Assembly: GCF_015355765.1 (NCBI RefSeq)
Contig: NZ_JACWNA010000017.1
Location: 30,465 to 94,464 of the forward strand
DNA: 64,000 nt
Reading direction: 5' to 3'
Source of the DNA: Actinomyces haliotis
GTDB taxonomy: Bacteria > Actinomycetota > Actinomycetes > Actinomycetales > Actinomycetaceae
Positions 46,452 to 55,600 of the stretch are shown piece by piece. The notes beneath the pieces were generated by a model. The model ran no database searches. It had not been told where the DNA came from and saw nothing but the letters and a program-made list of their open reading frames with translations. The position numbers were made by a program, and so were the translations under genes. Numbering within the stretch: the first letter of the stretch is position 1; each line of letters opens with the position of its first letter.

Positions 46452-47942
46452 GTGTCCTCCACCTTCGACTCCCTGAGGTTCCACAACTACCGGACGTGGT
46501 TCTTCGCCGCCCTCGTCGCCAACACCGGCACGTGGATGCAGCGCGTCGCCCAGGACTGGCTCGTCCTGAGGATCCTCACGAACGACTCGGCCTCCGCGAC
46601 CGGGATCACCACGGCGCTGCAGTTCCTGCCCGCCATGATCTTCTCCGTGCACGCCGGGCTCGTCGCGGACCGGGTCGACCAGCGGCGCTTCCTCGTCCTC
46701 ACGCAGACCTCGATGGGACTGGTCTCCCTCGCCCTGGGCGCCGACGTCCTCGCCGGGCACGCGGAGCTCTGGCACGTGTACCTCGCCGCCCTCCTCACCG
46801 GCTGCGCCTCCGCTTACGACTCCCCGGCCCGCCAGATCTTCGTGGCGCGCATGGTCCCCGGGGACCACCTCGCCAACGCCGTCGGCCTCAACTCCGCCTC
46901 CTTCAACGCCGCGCGGCTCATCGGCCCGGCTGTCGGAGGGCTCGCCATCACCTGGGTCGGACCGGGCTGGGTCTTCGTCGTCAACGCCCTGACCTTCCTC
47001 TTCCCCGCGGCGGCGCTGCTCTCCATGCGCGTCAGGGACCTCTACGACGTCCCCCGCGCCCAGCGGGCCAAGGGGCAGATGAGGGAGGGCCTCGCCTACG
47101 TGAGGCACCGGGCCGACATCGTCGTCATCATCGTGGTCATCTCGGTGGTCTCGATGTTCACCCTCAACTTCCAGGTGACGATGGCGGCGATGGTGCGCCA
47201 CGCCTTCAACCTCGAGTCCGACGCCTACGGGACCGTCTCCTCGGTCTTCGCGATCGGCTCGCTCGGCGGCGCGCTGTGGGCGGCGCGGCGCAAGAGGCCG
47301 CGGGTGCGCACGCTCATCACGGCCTCCTGCCTCCTCGGGGTGTTCTCCCTCGTCATGGCGGCGATGCCGACGTACCCGCTCTTCGCGCTGTCATCGATCC
47401 CCGTGGGGCTGTGCGTCCTCACGGTCCTCACGAGCGCGAACCAGATCGTCCAGCTCACCACTGAGCCCGCGATGCGCGGGCGGGTCATGAGCATCTACAT
47501 GATGTTCTTCCTGGGGACGACGCCGATCGGCTCGCCCCTCATCGGCTGGGTGTCCGACGAGTGGAGCCCACGGGTCGCCATCGCCGTCGGAGGCGCGGCC
47601 GCCATCCTCGTCTCGCTCCTGGCCGCCCTCTGGGCACGCCGGCACTGGCACGTCGACCTCACCCACTCCGCGACCCGAGCCGTCCTCTCAGCCGTCGGGC
47701 GTGGCGGGCGCACGAGCCTGGAGGCGCCCGGACCCCTCGCTGGGGAGGCCGCCGAGGCGGCGGGCTCCGAGATGCTCGCCGAGATCACGGGCGGTGACGA
47801 CGAGTTCCTCACCGGTCTCGACGGCGTGGGCGGAGCGTCCCGGGACGCCGGCACCGAAGAGACGGAGGACGCAGCCGACGGGGACGTCGGCCCCGGTCGC
47901 GCCGACGGCGAGACGGGCGCAGATCGCCCGTCGCATGACTGA
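46452..47942 (+). CDS. MFS transporter (EntS/MFS_3-like exporter)
   Basis: A 496-residue major facilitator with about 11-12 membrane helices. The start FHNYRTWFFAALVANTGTWMQRVAQDWLVL and HAGLVADRVDQRRFL (the loop 2-3 motif) are typical of the EntS/TetV-like group; I quote them in part as NYRTWFFAALVANTGTWMQ. The second half has GRVMSIYMMFFLGTTPIGSP. The C-terminal 80 residues are a cytosolic acidic tail. Substrate unknown; the iron-regulator gene 114 bases downstream hints at siderophore or metal-linked export, which is weak inference. GTG 46452 is the likeliest start; ribosome site poor. Confidence 0.85.
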   Translation: MSSTFDSLRFHNYRTWFFAALVANTGTWMQRVAQDWLVLRILTNDSASATGITTALQFLPAMIFSVHAGLVADRVDQRRFLVLTQTSMGLVSLALGADVLAGHAELWHVYLAALLTGCASAYDSPARQIFVARMVPGDHLANAVGLNSASFNAARLIGPAVGGLAITWVGPGWVFVVNALTFLFPAAALLSMRVRDLYDVPRAQRAKGQMREGLAYVRHRADIVVIIVVISVVSMFTLNFQVTMAAMVRHAFNLESDAYGTVSSVFAIGSLGGALWAARRKRPRVRTLITASCLLGVFSLVMAAMPTYPLFALSSIPVGLCVLTVLTSANQIVQLTTEPAMRGRVMSIYMMFFLGTTPIGSPLIGWVSDEWSPRVAIAVGGAAAILVSLLAALWARRHWHVDLTHSATRAVLSAVGRGGRTSLEAPGPLAGEAAEAAGSEMLAEITGGDDEFLTGLDGVGGASRDAGTEETEDAADGDVGPGRADGETGADRPSHD

Positions 47943-48055
47943 GCCGGGGACGGGTCCGGCGCCCCTATCCTTGGCCCGTACCTCGCGAGCACGGCCAGGG
48001 GGCGCTCAGCCCACGCCGCCGAAACCCGCGGACGACGCGCCAGGAGGCCACCCAG

Positions 48056-48727
48056 ATGAGCGATCTCATCGACACCACCGAGATGTACCTCAAGACCGTC
48101 TACGAGCTCGAGGAGGACGGCGTCACTCCCTTGCGCGCGCGAATCGTGGAGCGCCTCGACCACTCCGGCCCCACGGTCTCCCAGACGGTGGCCCGCATGG
48201 AGCGCGACGGTCTCATCCGGGTCGCCGATGACCGCTCACTCGAGCTGACCGACGAGGGCCGCGAGCGCGCCACCGAGGTCATCCGGAAGCACCGTCTTGC
48301 GGAAAGGCTCCTCCTCGACGTCATCGGCCTGGACCGCCGCCTCGTCCACGAGGAGGCGTGCCGCTGGGAGCACGTCATGAGCGAGCAGGTCGAGGAGCGA
48401 CTCGCCGCGATGCTCGACGACGTCAGCGTCGACCCCTTCGGCAACCCCGTCCCCGCCCACTCGGACGACCACCCCTCGCCCGCCGCGGGCGAGGTCAGCG
48501 CGACGGCGCTCGCGGGCTCGCACGACGTGACGGCGACGGTCCGTCGGATCGGCGAGCCGGTCCAGGCGGACCTCGAGCTCATCGCCGCCGTCGAGGACGC
48601 CGGGGTGGAGACGGGCGCTCAGGTGCGGTTGCGGGCGACGTCGGGCGGGATCCGGATCGTCGGACCGACCGACGTGCCCGTCACGCTCCCTGAGGACCTC
48701 GCGCGGCACCTCTTCCTCGTCCGCTGA
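48056..48727 (+). CDS. DtxR/IdeR-family iron-dependent repressor
   Basis: A 223-residue metal-dependent regulator. The N-terminal winged helix (LIDTTEMYLKTVYELEEDGV, VERLDHSGPTVSQTVARMER) recognises DNA. Metal ligands of DtxR/IdeR are visible: Met in TEMYL, and Cys, Glu and His in HEEACRWEHVMSE. The dimerisation domain is followed by a C-terminal SH3-like/FeoA domain from about residue 150. It should repress iron uptake genes when Fe2+ is bound. The ATG follows AGGAGG with short spacing. Confidence 0.93.
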   Translation: MSDLIDTTEMYLKTVYELEEDGVTPLRARIVERLDHSGPTVSQTVARMERDGLIRVADDRSLELTDEGRERATEVIRKHRLAERLLLDVIGLDRRLVHEEACRWEHVMSEQVEERLAAMLDDVSVDPFGNPVPAHSDDHPSPAAGEVSATALAGSHDVTATVRRIGEPVQADLELIAAVEDAGVETGAQVRLRATSGGIRIVGPTDVPVTLPEDLARHLFLVR

Positions 48728-48924
48728 GCACGGGTGGCCCGGTGGGATCCGGGATGCTGGGGAGGCCCTGGGCGGAGCCTGAGCGGAGTCCGCCGCGCCG
48801 TCGCGCCGATCTATGACCTTTCCGCGTCATCGCTTTGAAAAATCTAGGTCGTTCCGAGTGTGGGACGCCACACGAAAATAGTGATCCAGGGGTCTCGCCG
48901 AGCGGCGTCGCGTCGTATAGCGTT

Positions 48925-49140
48925 GCGGTCGCGGTCAGGGACTGACCGCGGGAACGCGCACGGAGCCAAAACCTGCCGGCGTGGGCGTTCTCCGCAAGAA
49001 CACAGCATCGGCAGGTCCGGGGGAACCACATTCCTTCCGGCCGGACGGTCACTGCGACCCGAAGGCCTCGGGGTGAAGCCCGCTTCGTGCGGGCCGGGCA
49101 GCTCCTCGCCCGAACCCGACAGCTAACTCCGTCGGCTCAC
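48925..49140 (+). ncRNA. c-di-AMP riboswitch (ydaO-yuaA leader)
   Basis: The 5' leader of the first NlpC/P60 gene has conserved blocks of the ydaO-yuaA class in order: GGAGCCAAAACCTGCC near 48962, GGGGGAACCACA near 49019, GGGGTGAAGCC at 49070, and GGGCAGCTCCTCGCCCGAAC then CCGACAGCTAAC ending at 49127. In actinobacteria this class sits ahead of wall hydrolase genes and turns them off when c-di-AMP is bound. Start of the element is approximate. A possible -10 (TATAGC) lies at 48916-48921. Confidence 0.88.
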
Positions 49141-49154
49141 CAGGAGATACAGCA

Positions 49155-50084
49155 GTGACTTCCAGCGTCAAGGCCCGCCACCGCAAGGCCGCCCGTCCGC
49201 TCACCCCGCTCACGAGCGCCCCGCGCATGGCCCGTCGTGGCCTGGCCGTGGCCGCCTCGTCCGGCCTCGCTCTGACGATGATCGCGTCGGGCGCCAGCGC
49301 CGCCAACCAGAGCACCGAGAACGCCCACGCCTCCGCGGGCACCCTCAAGGCCGGTCTCACGGCCCAGGCCGCCAAGGCCGCCACGCAGAACGCCTCGATC
49401 ACCGTCGCCTCGGACGCCAAGGCCGACTCCGACGTCACCGCGGCGTCCGGTGTCGCCAAGACCGAGGACACGGCGAAGATCCAGGCCGAGAAGAAGGCCG
49501 CCGCCGAGAAGAAGGCGGCCGAGGACAAGGCTGCCGCTGAGAAGAAGGCGGCCGAGGACAAGGCCGCCGCTGAGAAGGCCGCTGCCGCGACCGCCGCGGC
49601 GAGCACCTCCGTCGCCACGACGACGGCCACGACGAGCACCTCCACCTCGACCGCCGCGGCGAGCACCTCCACCTCGACCGCCGCGGCGAGCACCTCCACC
49701 TCGACCGCCGCGGCGAGCACCTCCGCCGCCACGACGACCGCCGCCGCCTCCACGGCCGGCTCCTCGATCGTCGCCACCGCGATGCAGTACGTCGGCTTCC
49801 CCTATGTCTACGGCGCCAGCGGCCCCTCCGCCTTCGACTGCTCCGGGCTCGTCTCCTACGTCTACGCCCAGCACGGCATCTCGCTGCCGCACCAGTCCGA
49901 GGCCATCAAGAACTCCGGCACGGTCATCTCCGCCTCCGCGGCCCAGCCCGGTGACGTCATCTGGTGGTCCGGCCACATCGCCATCTACGCCGGCGACGGC
50001 ATGATGGTCTCGGCCGACAACCCGAGCGCGGGCATCAACTACCGCCCCGTCGACGACGGCGGCACCTACGTCCGCATCGGCTGA
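49155..50084 (+). CDS. Secreted NlpC/P60 peptidoglycan endopeptidase (riboswitch-controlled)
   Basis: A 309-residue exported protein. A signal peptide (MARRGLAVAASSGLALTMIA, cleavage after ASA) leads to an Ala/Lys/Glu coiled region with KKAAEDKAAAE repeats and then a Ser/Thr/Ala linker made of three 9-residue STSTSTAAA units. The NlpC/P60 domain (residues about 195-309) has the nucleophile in FDCSGLVSYVY and the His in SGHIAIYAGDG. It should cleave peptide stems of peptidoglycan. The GTG at 49155 has AGGAG 8 bases upstream. Expression is predicted to respond to c-di-AMP through the leader. A paralogue follows at 50291. Confidence 0.92.
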   Translation: MTSSVKARHRKAARPLTPLTSAPRMARRGLAVAASSGLALTMIASGASAANQSTENAHASAGTLKAGLTAQAAKAATQNASITVASDAKADSDVTAASGVAKTEDTAKIQAEKKAAAEKKAAEDKAAAEKKAAEDKAAAEKAAAATAAASTSVATTTATTSTSTSTAAASTSTSTAAASTSTSTAAASTSAATTTAAASTAGSSIVATAMQYVGFPYVYGASGPSAFDCSGLVSYVYAQHGISLPHQSEAIKNSGTVISASAAQPGDVIWWSGHIAIYAGDGMMVSADNPSAGINYRPVDDGGTYVRIG

Positions 50085-50099
50085 TCCGTCTCAGCTCCC

Positions 50100-50136
50100 G
50101 ACGGGGCCCGTCGCTCGGCGAGCGACGGGCCCCGTC
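50100..50136 (+). terminator. Terminator hairpin
   Basis: GACGGGGCCCGTCGCTCG (50100-50117) and its complement (50119-50136) form a long hairpin right after the first NlpC/P60 gene. Confidence 0.75.
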
Positions 50137-50290
50137 GCGTGCTCGAAGATCCTCCTCGAGGGGGAGGTGCGAGCCCGCAGTGTGTGCCTCCTCATGCCGC
50201 AAGGCGTGCTGATCGCCTGGCAGGGCGTCAAGTGTCTCGGTAGGGTCACGGCCGCAGTCCCGGAAGCTCATCTCGAGGAGATCGCGCCCC

Positions 50291-51157
50291 ATGGCATCCC
50301 ACGCCCTCCGACGCACCCGTCGCACCCGCACCGCCGTCGCTCTCGTCGCCTCCACCGGCCTGGCCCTCACGGCTGTCGCCGCCGGCGCCGCCGCGGCTGA
50401 CTCGGTTCCCGTGGAGGCCTCGGCCGGCTCGCTCCACGGCTCGGGAACCGCAGCACTCGCCTCGGGCGCGCGTGAGGTCATCACGACCAACAAGGCCGTC
50501 ACCGTCAACGCTGACGCCGCTGCCTCGGAGGACGTCACGACGGCCTCCGCGGTGGACAGGACGGAGGACACGGTCGCCGTCCAGCGTGCCACTGCGCAGA
50601 AGAAGGCTGACGCGGAGAAGAAGGCTGCTCAGGAGGTCGCCTCCAAGAAGGCCGCCGAGGAGGCCGCCCAGGTGCACGAGCAGACCGACGGGGCCGACGA
50701 CGGCGCCACCGCGACGACCGCGCGGACCGCCGAGACCGACCAGGACGCCGCCCCGACCGCGTCCACCTCGAGCTCGGAGTCCTCGAGCGAGCCCTCCACC
50801 AGCACGGCGACCGACTCCGGCTCCTCCGTCGGCGCCGCCATCGCCGCGACCGCCCTCCAGTACCAGGGCGTCCCCTACGTCTCCGGCGGCTCCACCCCGA
50901 GCGGCTGGGACTGCTCCGGCTTCGTCCAGTGGGTCTACGCCCAGCACGGGATCTCCCTACCGCGCACCTCCTACGCGCAGGGCGCCGCCGGCACCATCGT
51001 CTCGGCCGCGCAGGCCCAGCCGGGGGACATCGTCTACTACGGCGGCCACGTCGGCATCTACATCGGTGACGGCAAGATGGTCGACGCCGGCAACACCCGC
51101 GTCAACACCAGCTACCGAGACGTCTACGGCTCCCCGCAGTACGTCCACATCGGCTGA
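50291..51157 (+). CDS. Secreted NlpC/P60 peptidoglycan endopeptidase, second copy
   Basis: A 288-residue paralogue of the preceding gene. Signal peptide TAVALVASTGLALTAVAAGA, an Ala/Lys/Glu stretch (KKADAEKKAAQ), a Ser/Thr linker, then the NlpC/P60 domain with nucleophile in WDCSGFVQWVY and His in GGHVGIYIGDG. The two share the same layout and a QHGISLP core. No riboswitch is visible in its own 150-base upstream region and a terminator separates it from the first copy, so it is controlled independently. The ATG at 50291 is preceded by CGAGGAG. Confidence 0.9.
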   Translation: MASHALRRTRRTRTAVALVASTGLALTAVAAGAAAADSVPVEASAGSLHGSGTAALASGAREVITTNKAVTVNADAAASEDVTTASAVDRTEDTVAVQRATAQKKADAEKKAAQEVASKKAAEEAAQVHEQTDGADDGATATTARTAETDQDAAPTASTSSSESSSEPSTSTATDSGSSVGAAIAATALQYQGVPYVSGGSTPSGWDCSGFVQWVYAQHGISLPRTSYAQGAAGTIVSAAQAQPGDIVYYGGHVGIYIGDGKMVDAGNTRVNTSYRDVYGSPQYVHIG

Positions 51158-51177
51158 GGGGGCCGGCTCCCGAACAG

Positions 51178-51223
51178 CGCCCGAGCGGGGCGATCGCCAC
51201 GCGGCGGTCGCCCCGCTCGGGCG
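51178..51223 (+). terminator. Terminator hairpin
   Basis: A 21-base stem (51178-51198 with 51203-51223) with one G-T pair, downstream of the second NlpC/P60 gene. Confidence 0.75.
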
Positions 51224-51407
51224 TCTCGCGGGGTGTTCGTGAGGCTGGGAGGCCACCACGGAGGGCGACGTCTGTCGTCGGACGTCGCGGTGCGGGGCGT
51301 GTACCGATCCGATAAGGTTCTCTGCACAGTGGTTTGGACCACAGTGTGTCGAGGGGGACAATGGCCCCGTCGGCACTCCCGACCCCATCGCGAAAGGGGC
51401 AGAACCC

Positions 51408-52346
51408 ATGGCTGAAGACAAGGTCGTCCTCGTCGGAGTTGACGGCTCTCCGGAGTCCCTCGGGGCGGTGGACTGGGCGGTCGCCCGCGCCTCCCGCGCC
51501 GGATGGCGCGTTCACCTCCTGTGCGCGTACTCGCTGCCCTCCTTCACGACCGCCTCCCTCGACGGCGGATACGCCGCGCTCGACGACACCGCGATCCGCG
51601 CCGGCGCCCAGGCCGTCGTCGACTCGGCAGTCGCCCGGGCCGAGGGCTCCGGCGTGACCGTCACGAGCTCGCTCGAGACCGGCGACCCCTCCGGCGTCCT
51701 CATCGACCTGTCCGACGAGGCCGCTCTGACCGTCGTCGGCACCCGAGGCGGCGGCGGGTTCACCGACCGGCTTCTCGGCACCGTCTCCTCCGCCCTGCCC
51801 GCGCACGCCCACTGCCCGACGATCGTCGTCCCACGCCACCTCGAGGGCGCCGACTACACGCCCGTGCGCCGCATGGTCGTCGGCGTCGACGGCTCCGAGT
51901 CCGCCCGCAAGGCCCTTCGCTGGGCCGTCCACGAGGCCGACGTCTGGGGCGCCGAGCTCACCGCCATCGCGGCCGTCCCCATGGCCTCCGGCGCCGGCGC
52001 CCTCGCGTGGCTGCCCGCCGCCGTCGACCGCGAGCAGGTCCTCATCGACGTCCGCTCCGGCCTCGATCGCGCCATCGCCGAGGCAACCGAGGGGCACCCT
52101 GGCGTCACGGTGCGCCGGCACGCTCTCGACGGCAACGCCGCCGAGCTCATGGCGGAGTTCTCCACCGCCGTCGACCTCGTCGTCGTCGGCTCGCGCGGCC
52201 GCGGAGGGTTCTCCGGGCTCCTCCTCGGCTCCACGAGCCAGGGAGTCCTGTCCCACGCGGCCTGCCCCGTCATGGTCGTGCCGACCCGGTCCAAGGACGA
52301 CCAGGTCGACGGTCGCAACATCGGCACCCCGTGGGCCCGCGCCTGA
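51408..52346 (+). CDS. Universal stress protein with two UspA domains
   Basis: A 312-residue tandem Usp protein. Domain 1 begins VVLVGVDGSPESLGAVDWA and ends with the ATP-binding motif GTRGGGGFTDRLLGTVSS; domain 2 begins MVVGVDGSESARKALRWAV and ends GSRGRGGFSGLLLGSTSQ. Both keep the G-x2-G-x9-G(S/T) pattern, so nucleotide binding is likely. Such double-domain proteins are typical stress and dormancy proteins of actinobacteria. A TAAGGT -10 at 51313-51318 would give a leader of about 85 bases; GAAAGGGG precedes the ATG. Confidence 0.93.
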   Translation: MAEDKVVLVGVDGSPESLGAVDWAVARASRAGWRVHLLCAYSLPSFTTASLDGGYAALDDTAIRAGAQAVVDSAVARAEGSGVTVTSSLETGDPSGVLIDLSDEAALTVVGTRGGGGFTDRLLGTVSSALPAHAHCPTIVVPRHLEGADYTPVRRMVVGVDGSESARKALRWAVHEADVWGAELTAIAAVPMASGAGALAWLPAAVDREQVLIDVRSGLDRAIAEATEGHPGVTVRRHALDGNAAELMAEFSTAVDLVVVGSRGRGGFSGLLLGSTSQGVLSHAACPVMVVPTRSKDDQVDGRNIGTPWARA

Positions 52347-52493
52347 GCGGGTGCCCGCACAGCCGTTGACGGCGCCGCCTCGCGCGCGCGGGCGGCGACG
52401 TCGACGTACCCGAGGGGCGGGGCGTGCTGGGTGCCGGAGGAGCGGGACCCCGTCGGACGGCGGCCGCGGCGCTGGTAGGGTGTCCCGCTGCAG

Positions 52494-52566
52494 GCCCTCG
52501 TAGCTCAGGGGATAGAGCACCGCTCTCCTAAAGCGGGTGTCGTTGGTTCGAATCCAATCGGGGGCA
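52494..52566 (+). tRNA. tRNA-Arg (anticodon CCT)
   Basis: Acceptor stem GCCCTCG/CGGGGGC with one G-T pair, D arm AGCTCAGGGGATAGAGC, anticodon arm CCGCT-CTCCTAA-AGCGG reading CCT, T arm TTGGTTCGAATCCAA. CCA is not encoded. Confidence 0.95.
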
Positions 52567-52665
52567 CGGCACGAACCGGTGGCGGCCTCGAGCGGCCACC
52601 GGTTCGTCGTGCTTCGCCTGGGGCCTCCCCCCGCCTCGCTGCGCGGAGGACCGCCCGCGCTGCCG

Positions 52666-52671
52666 TAGATT
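52666..52671 (+). promoter_or_regulatory. -10 element for leaderless giant-protein gene
   Basis: TAGATT, then 7 bases, then ATG at 52679. Confidence 0.55.
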
Positions 52672-52678
52672 GGGGTGC

Positions 52679-55600
52679 ATGACGCCTTCACTCTTCTCAT
52701 TCGGCCGCAAGCGACGCCAGTCGGAGTCCGTCCCCGAGGAGAGCGCGGGCGTCGACGGTCTCGAGGAGGCGATCAGCGCGCAGTCCGCCGCGGTCCCGGA
52801 GGACGCCCCTGAGCTGGCCGACGTCCCCGAGCCGGAGCCCGAGCCGGTCGACCCGGTCGAGGCGGCCCTCGCCCGGTGGCGCGGAGAGCTCGTCGAGCTC
52901 GGCGGCGTCGCCAGCCTCGACGACATCCGCATGCTCGACGGCGTCGTCGACCTCTCCGCCGCGCACCCCTCAGGTCTCGCCCAGCTCTACGCGGGCCGCC
53001 CGACGCACCTCACCAGCCTCATCCGGGAGCACTCCGCGCTCAGCGTCGCGCGCCAGTCGCTCCGCGAGGTCGCCGGCCGCACCGACAGCCTCGCCCGCCA
53101 GTTCGGCGTCGCCCCCGTGTACCTCGCCATCGGCGTCGCCTCCTGGACCGAGACCGTCGCCTCCGAGCACGGCAGCGCGACCGCCTCCGCCGCGTCCTCG
53201 ACGACAGCGGCCTCCGCCGCCTCGGCTGCGTCGGACTCCTCCGCCGCCTCCGCGGCGGCCGTCGCCGACGACTTCGACGCGGACGCGGCCGAGGCCGAGC
53301 TCGCGCGCGCGACAGCCGCCCTGGACGCCTCCCGCGCCAGCCACCCGGACGCCTCCTCCACGGCCCGCCCGGCCCAGCCCGGTGTCGTGCGGACGGTCAA
53401 CGTCCCCGTGCTCCTCCGCCCCGTGCGGCTGTCGAGCGCCACCGCCGACGCGGCCCTCACCCTGGACGCCTCCATCGAGGTCAACCCCGTCCTCGCCCGC
53501 GCGCTGCGCCGCTACGGCTCCACGGCAGACGTCGACGCCGCCGCCCGCGCCACCCTTGCCGGCGCGGGCTTCTCCCCGCGCAGCGCCCTCGAGCGCGTCG
53601 CCGCCCTCGGCCGGGAGCACCTGCCCGGCTTCGAGATCCACGAGCAGCAGGTCATCGGCGCCTTCGTCCACCCCGGCCAGGCTCTCGTCGAGGACCTCGA
53701 TGAGGTCTGGGACCGCGCTCGCGCGTCGGCCCTCGTCGCCGCCGTCGCCGGTGACGAGGAGGCGCGCGCCGCCCTCGACGTCGACCTCGGCGAGCCCGTC
53801 CGTGTCGACCGGGACCCCAGCGAGGAGCGCGGCGCCGGTGACCTCGACCCCGCTCAGCTCGACGCCGTCGAGGCCGTGAGCACCGGAGCCTCCCTCCTCC
53901 TCGACGCCCCTCCGGGATCGGAGGTCGCCGAGACCCTGGCCGCCGTCGCGGCTGACGCCGCTGCCTCGGGACGGACCGTCGTCCACGTCCCGGCCACGAG
54001 CGCCGACGGGCACGCGGTCGCCGGTGCGCTGCGCGACCTCGGGCTGGGTGACCTCGTGCTGGACCTCACCGAGGACGGCTCGTGGCGCAGGCACGTCGCC
54101 GACGCCATCAAGGAGTCGCTCGGCGTCGAGCCGCCCGAGCTCGACGTGCCCGCGATCGTCGACATGCGTGAGGAGCTCACCACCACCCGCGACCGCGTCT
54201 CGCGCTACGTCGACGCCCTCCACCGGGAGCGCGCCCCGTGGGGCGTCTCCGTCGACGACGCGCTCGAGCGTCTCGCCGAGCTGACGAGCGACGCGCACGC
54301 CGCCCGGACCCGTGCCCGCGTCGACCCCGGCCGACTCGAGCGCCTCGACGACGCCGGCATGGACCGCGCCCGTGAGCTCCTCGCTCGGGCGCACGAGCTC
54401 GGCGTCATGACCCGCGCCGCCAGCACGAGCCCGTGGAACGGGATCTCGGTCGCCGACGTCGACGAGGCGACCGACTCCCTGGTCCGCCTCCAGCGGCTCT
54501 CCGACGAGCTCCTCCCCGCCGTCATCGAGAACGCCGGCTACGTCGCCGGAGCCACCTCGATCCGCCGGGCCACCACGATGGGGGAGTGGTGCGAGCAGCT
54601 CGAGATGCTCGATGGCGTGCGCGAGTCCCTCGACGTCTTCCAGCCCGCCGTCTTCGAGCGCTCGGCCGCGGACATGGTCATCGCGACCGCCTCGAAGCAG
54701 TGGCGTGAGGACCGCTCCGTCCAGATGAGCGCCTCCGACCGCCGCCACTACGCCAAGGCCGCTCGGGACCTCGTCAGGCCGGGCCGTGTCGTCGAGGACC
54801 TCCACGGAGAGCTCGTCAAGGTCCAGCAGCGCCGCGAGACCTGGCGCAAGCACGACCCCGAGGGCGGCTGGCCGACCCTGCCGCACGGGCTGGACGCCAT
54901 GCAGGCGACCGCCCAGCAGACCCGCGAGCTCATCGACCGGCTGCAGCCCGTCCTGGGCACCGCGCCCGACGCACCCGTCCTCATGGACGTCCCCCTGGAG
55001 ACCCTGCTCGAGCGCGCCGGGGCGCTCGCCGACGACGACGTCACCGCCCAGAAGCTGCCACGCGTCAACGCCGTCCTCACCGAGCTCGACGAGCTCGGCC
55101 TCAGCCCGCTCGTCGCCGACCTCGCCTCGCGCGAGGTGGGCGCCGGCGAGCTCGACGAGGAGCTCACCTTCTGCTGGTGGTCATCCGTCCTCGCCCAGGC
55201 CCTGCGTACCGACCCCGACCTCGAGGGGCTCGACGCCTCGGCCCTGTCGACCACCGCGCAGCGGCTCGCCGCGCTCGACGCGCAGCAGTCCGCCTCGCTG
55301 GCCGGACCGGTCCGCCACGCCTACGCCCGTCGGGTCCGCACCGCCGTCGAGGAGCGCAAGGCCGACGCCCGGGCGCTGTACATCGCGCTGTCCCGGGAGG
55401 ACGGCGTGCCGCTGCGCGACATCCTCGCCCTCCACCCGATCGCGCTCACCGTCAAGCCGATCTGGATCATCCCGCCGACCCTCGTCCCTCAGGTCCTCGC
55501 CCCCGACGCCGTCGTCGACCTCGCGGTCCTCGACGCCTCGGCGGACGTGCCCGTCTCCCGCGTCGTGGCCGCCATGGTCCGCGCGAGCCAGGTCATCGTC

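Noticed and set aside
44637..47201. Long minus-strand frame upstream of the 2-hydroxyacid dehydrogenase
   Set aside because: It is antisense to the purine permease and MFS genes, and is low-complexity (Gly/Asp/Glu/Arg-rich). The dehydrogenase begins at 44636.
51327..51346. GTGGTTTGGACCAC dyad before the universal stress gene
   Set aside because: Only a 5-bp perfect stem; too weak to claim an operator such as a DosR box.
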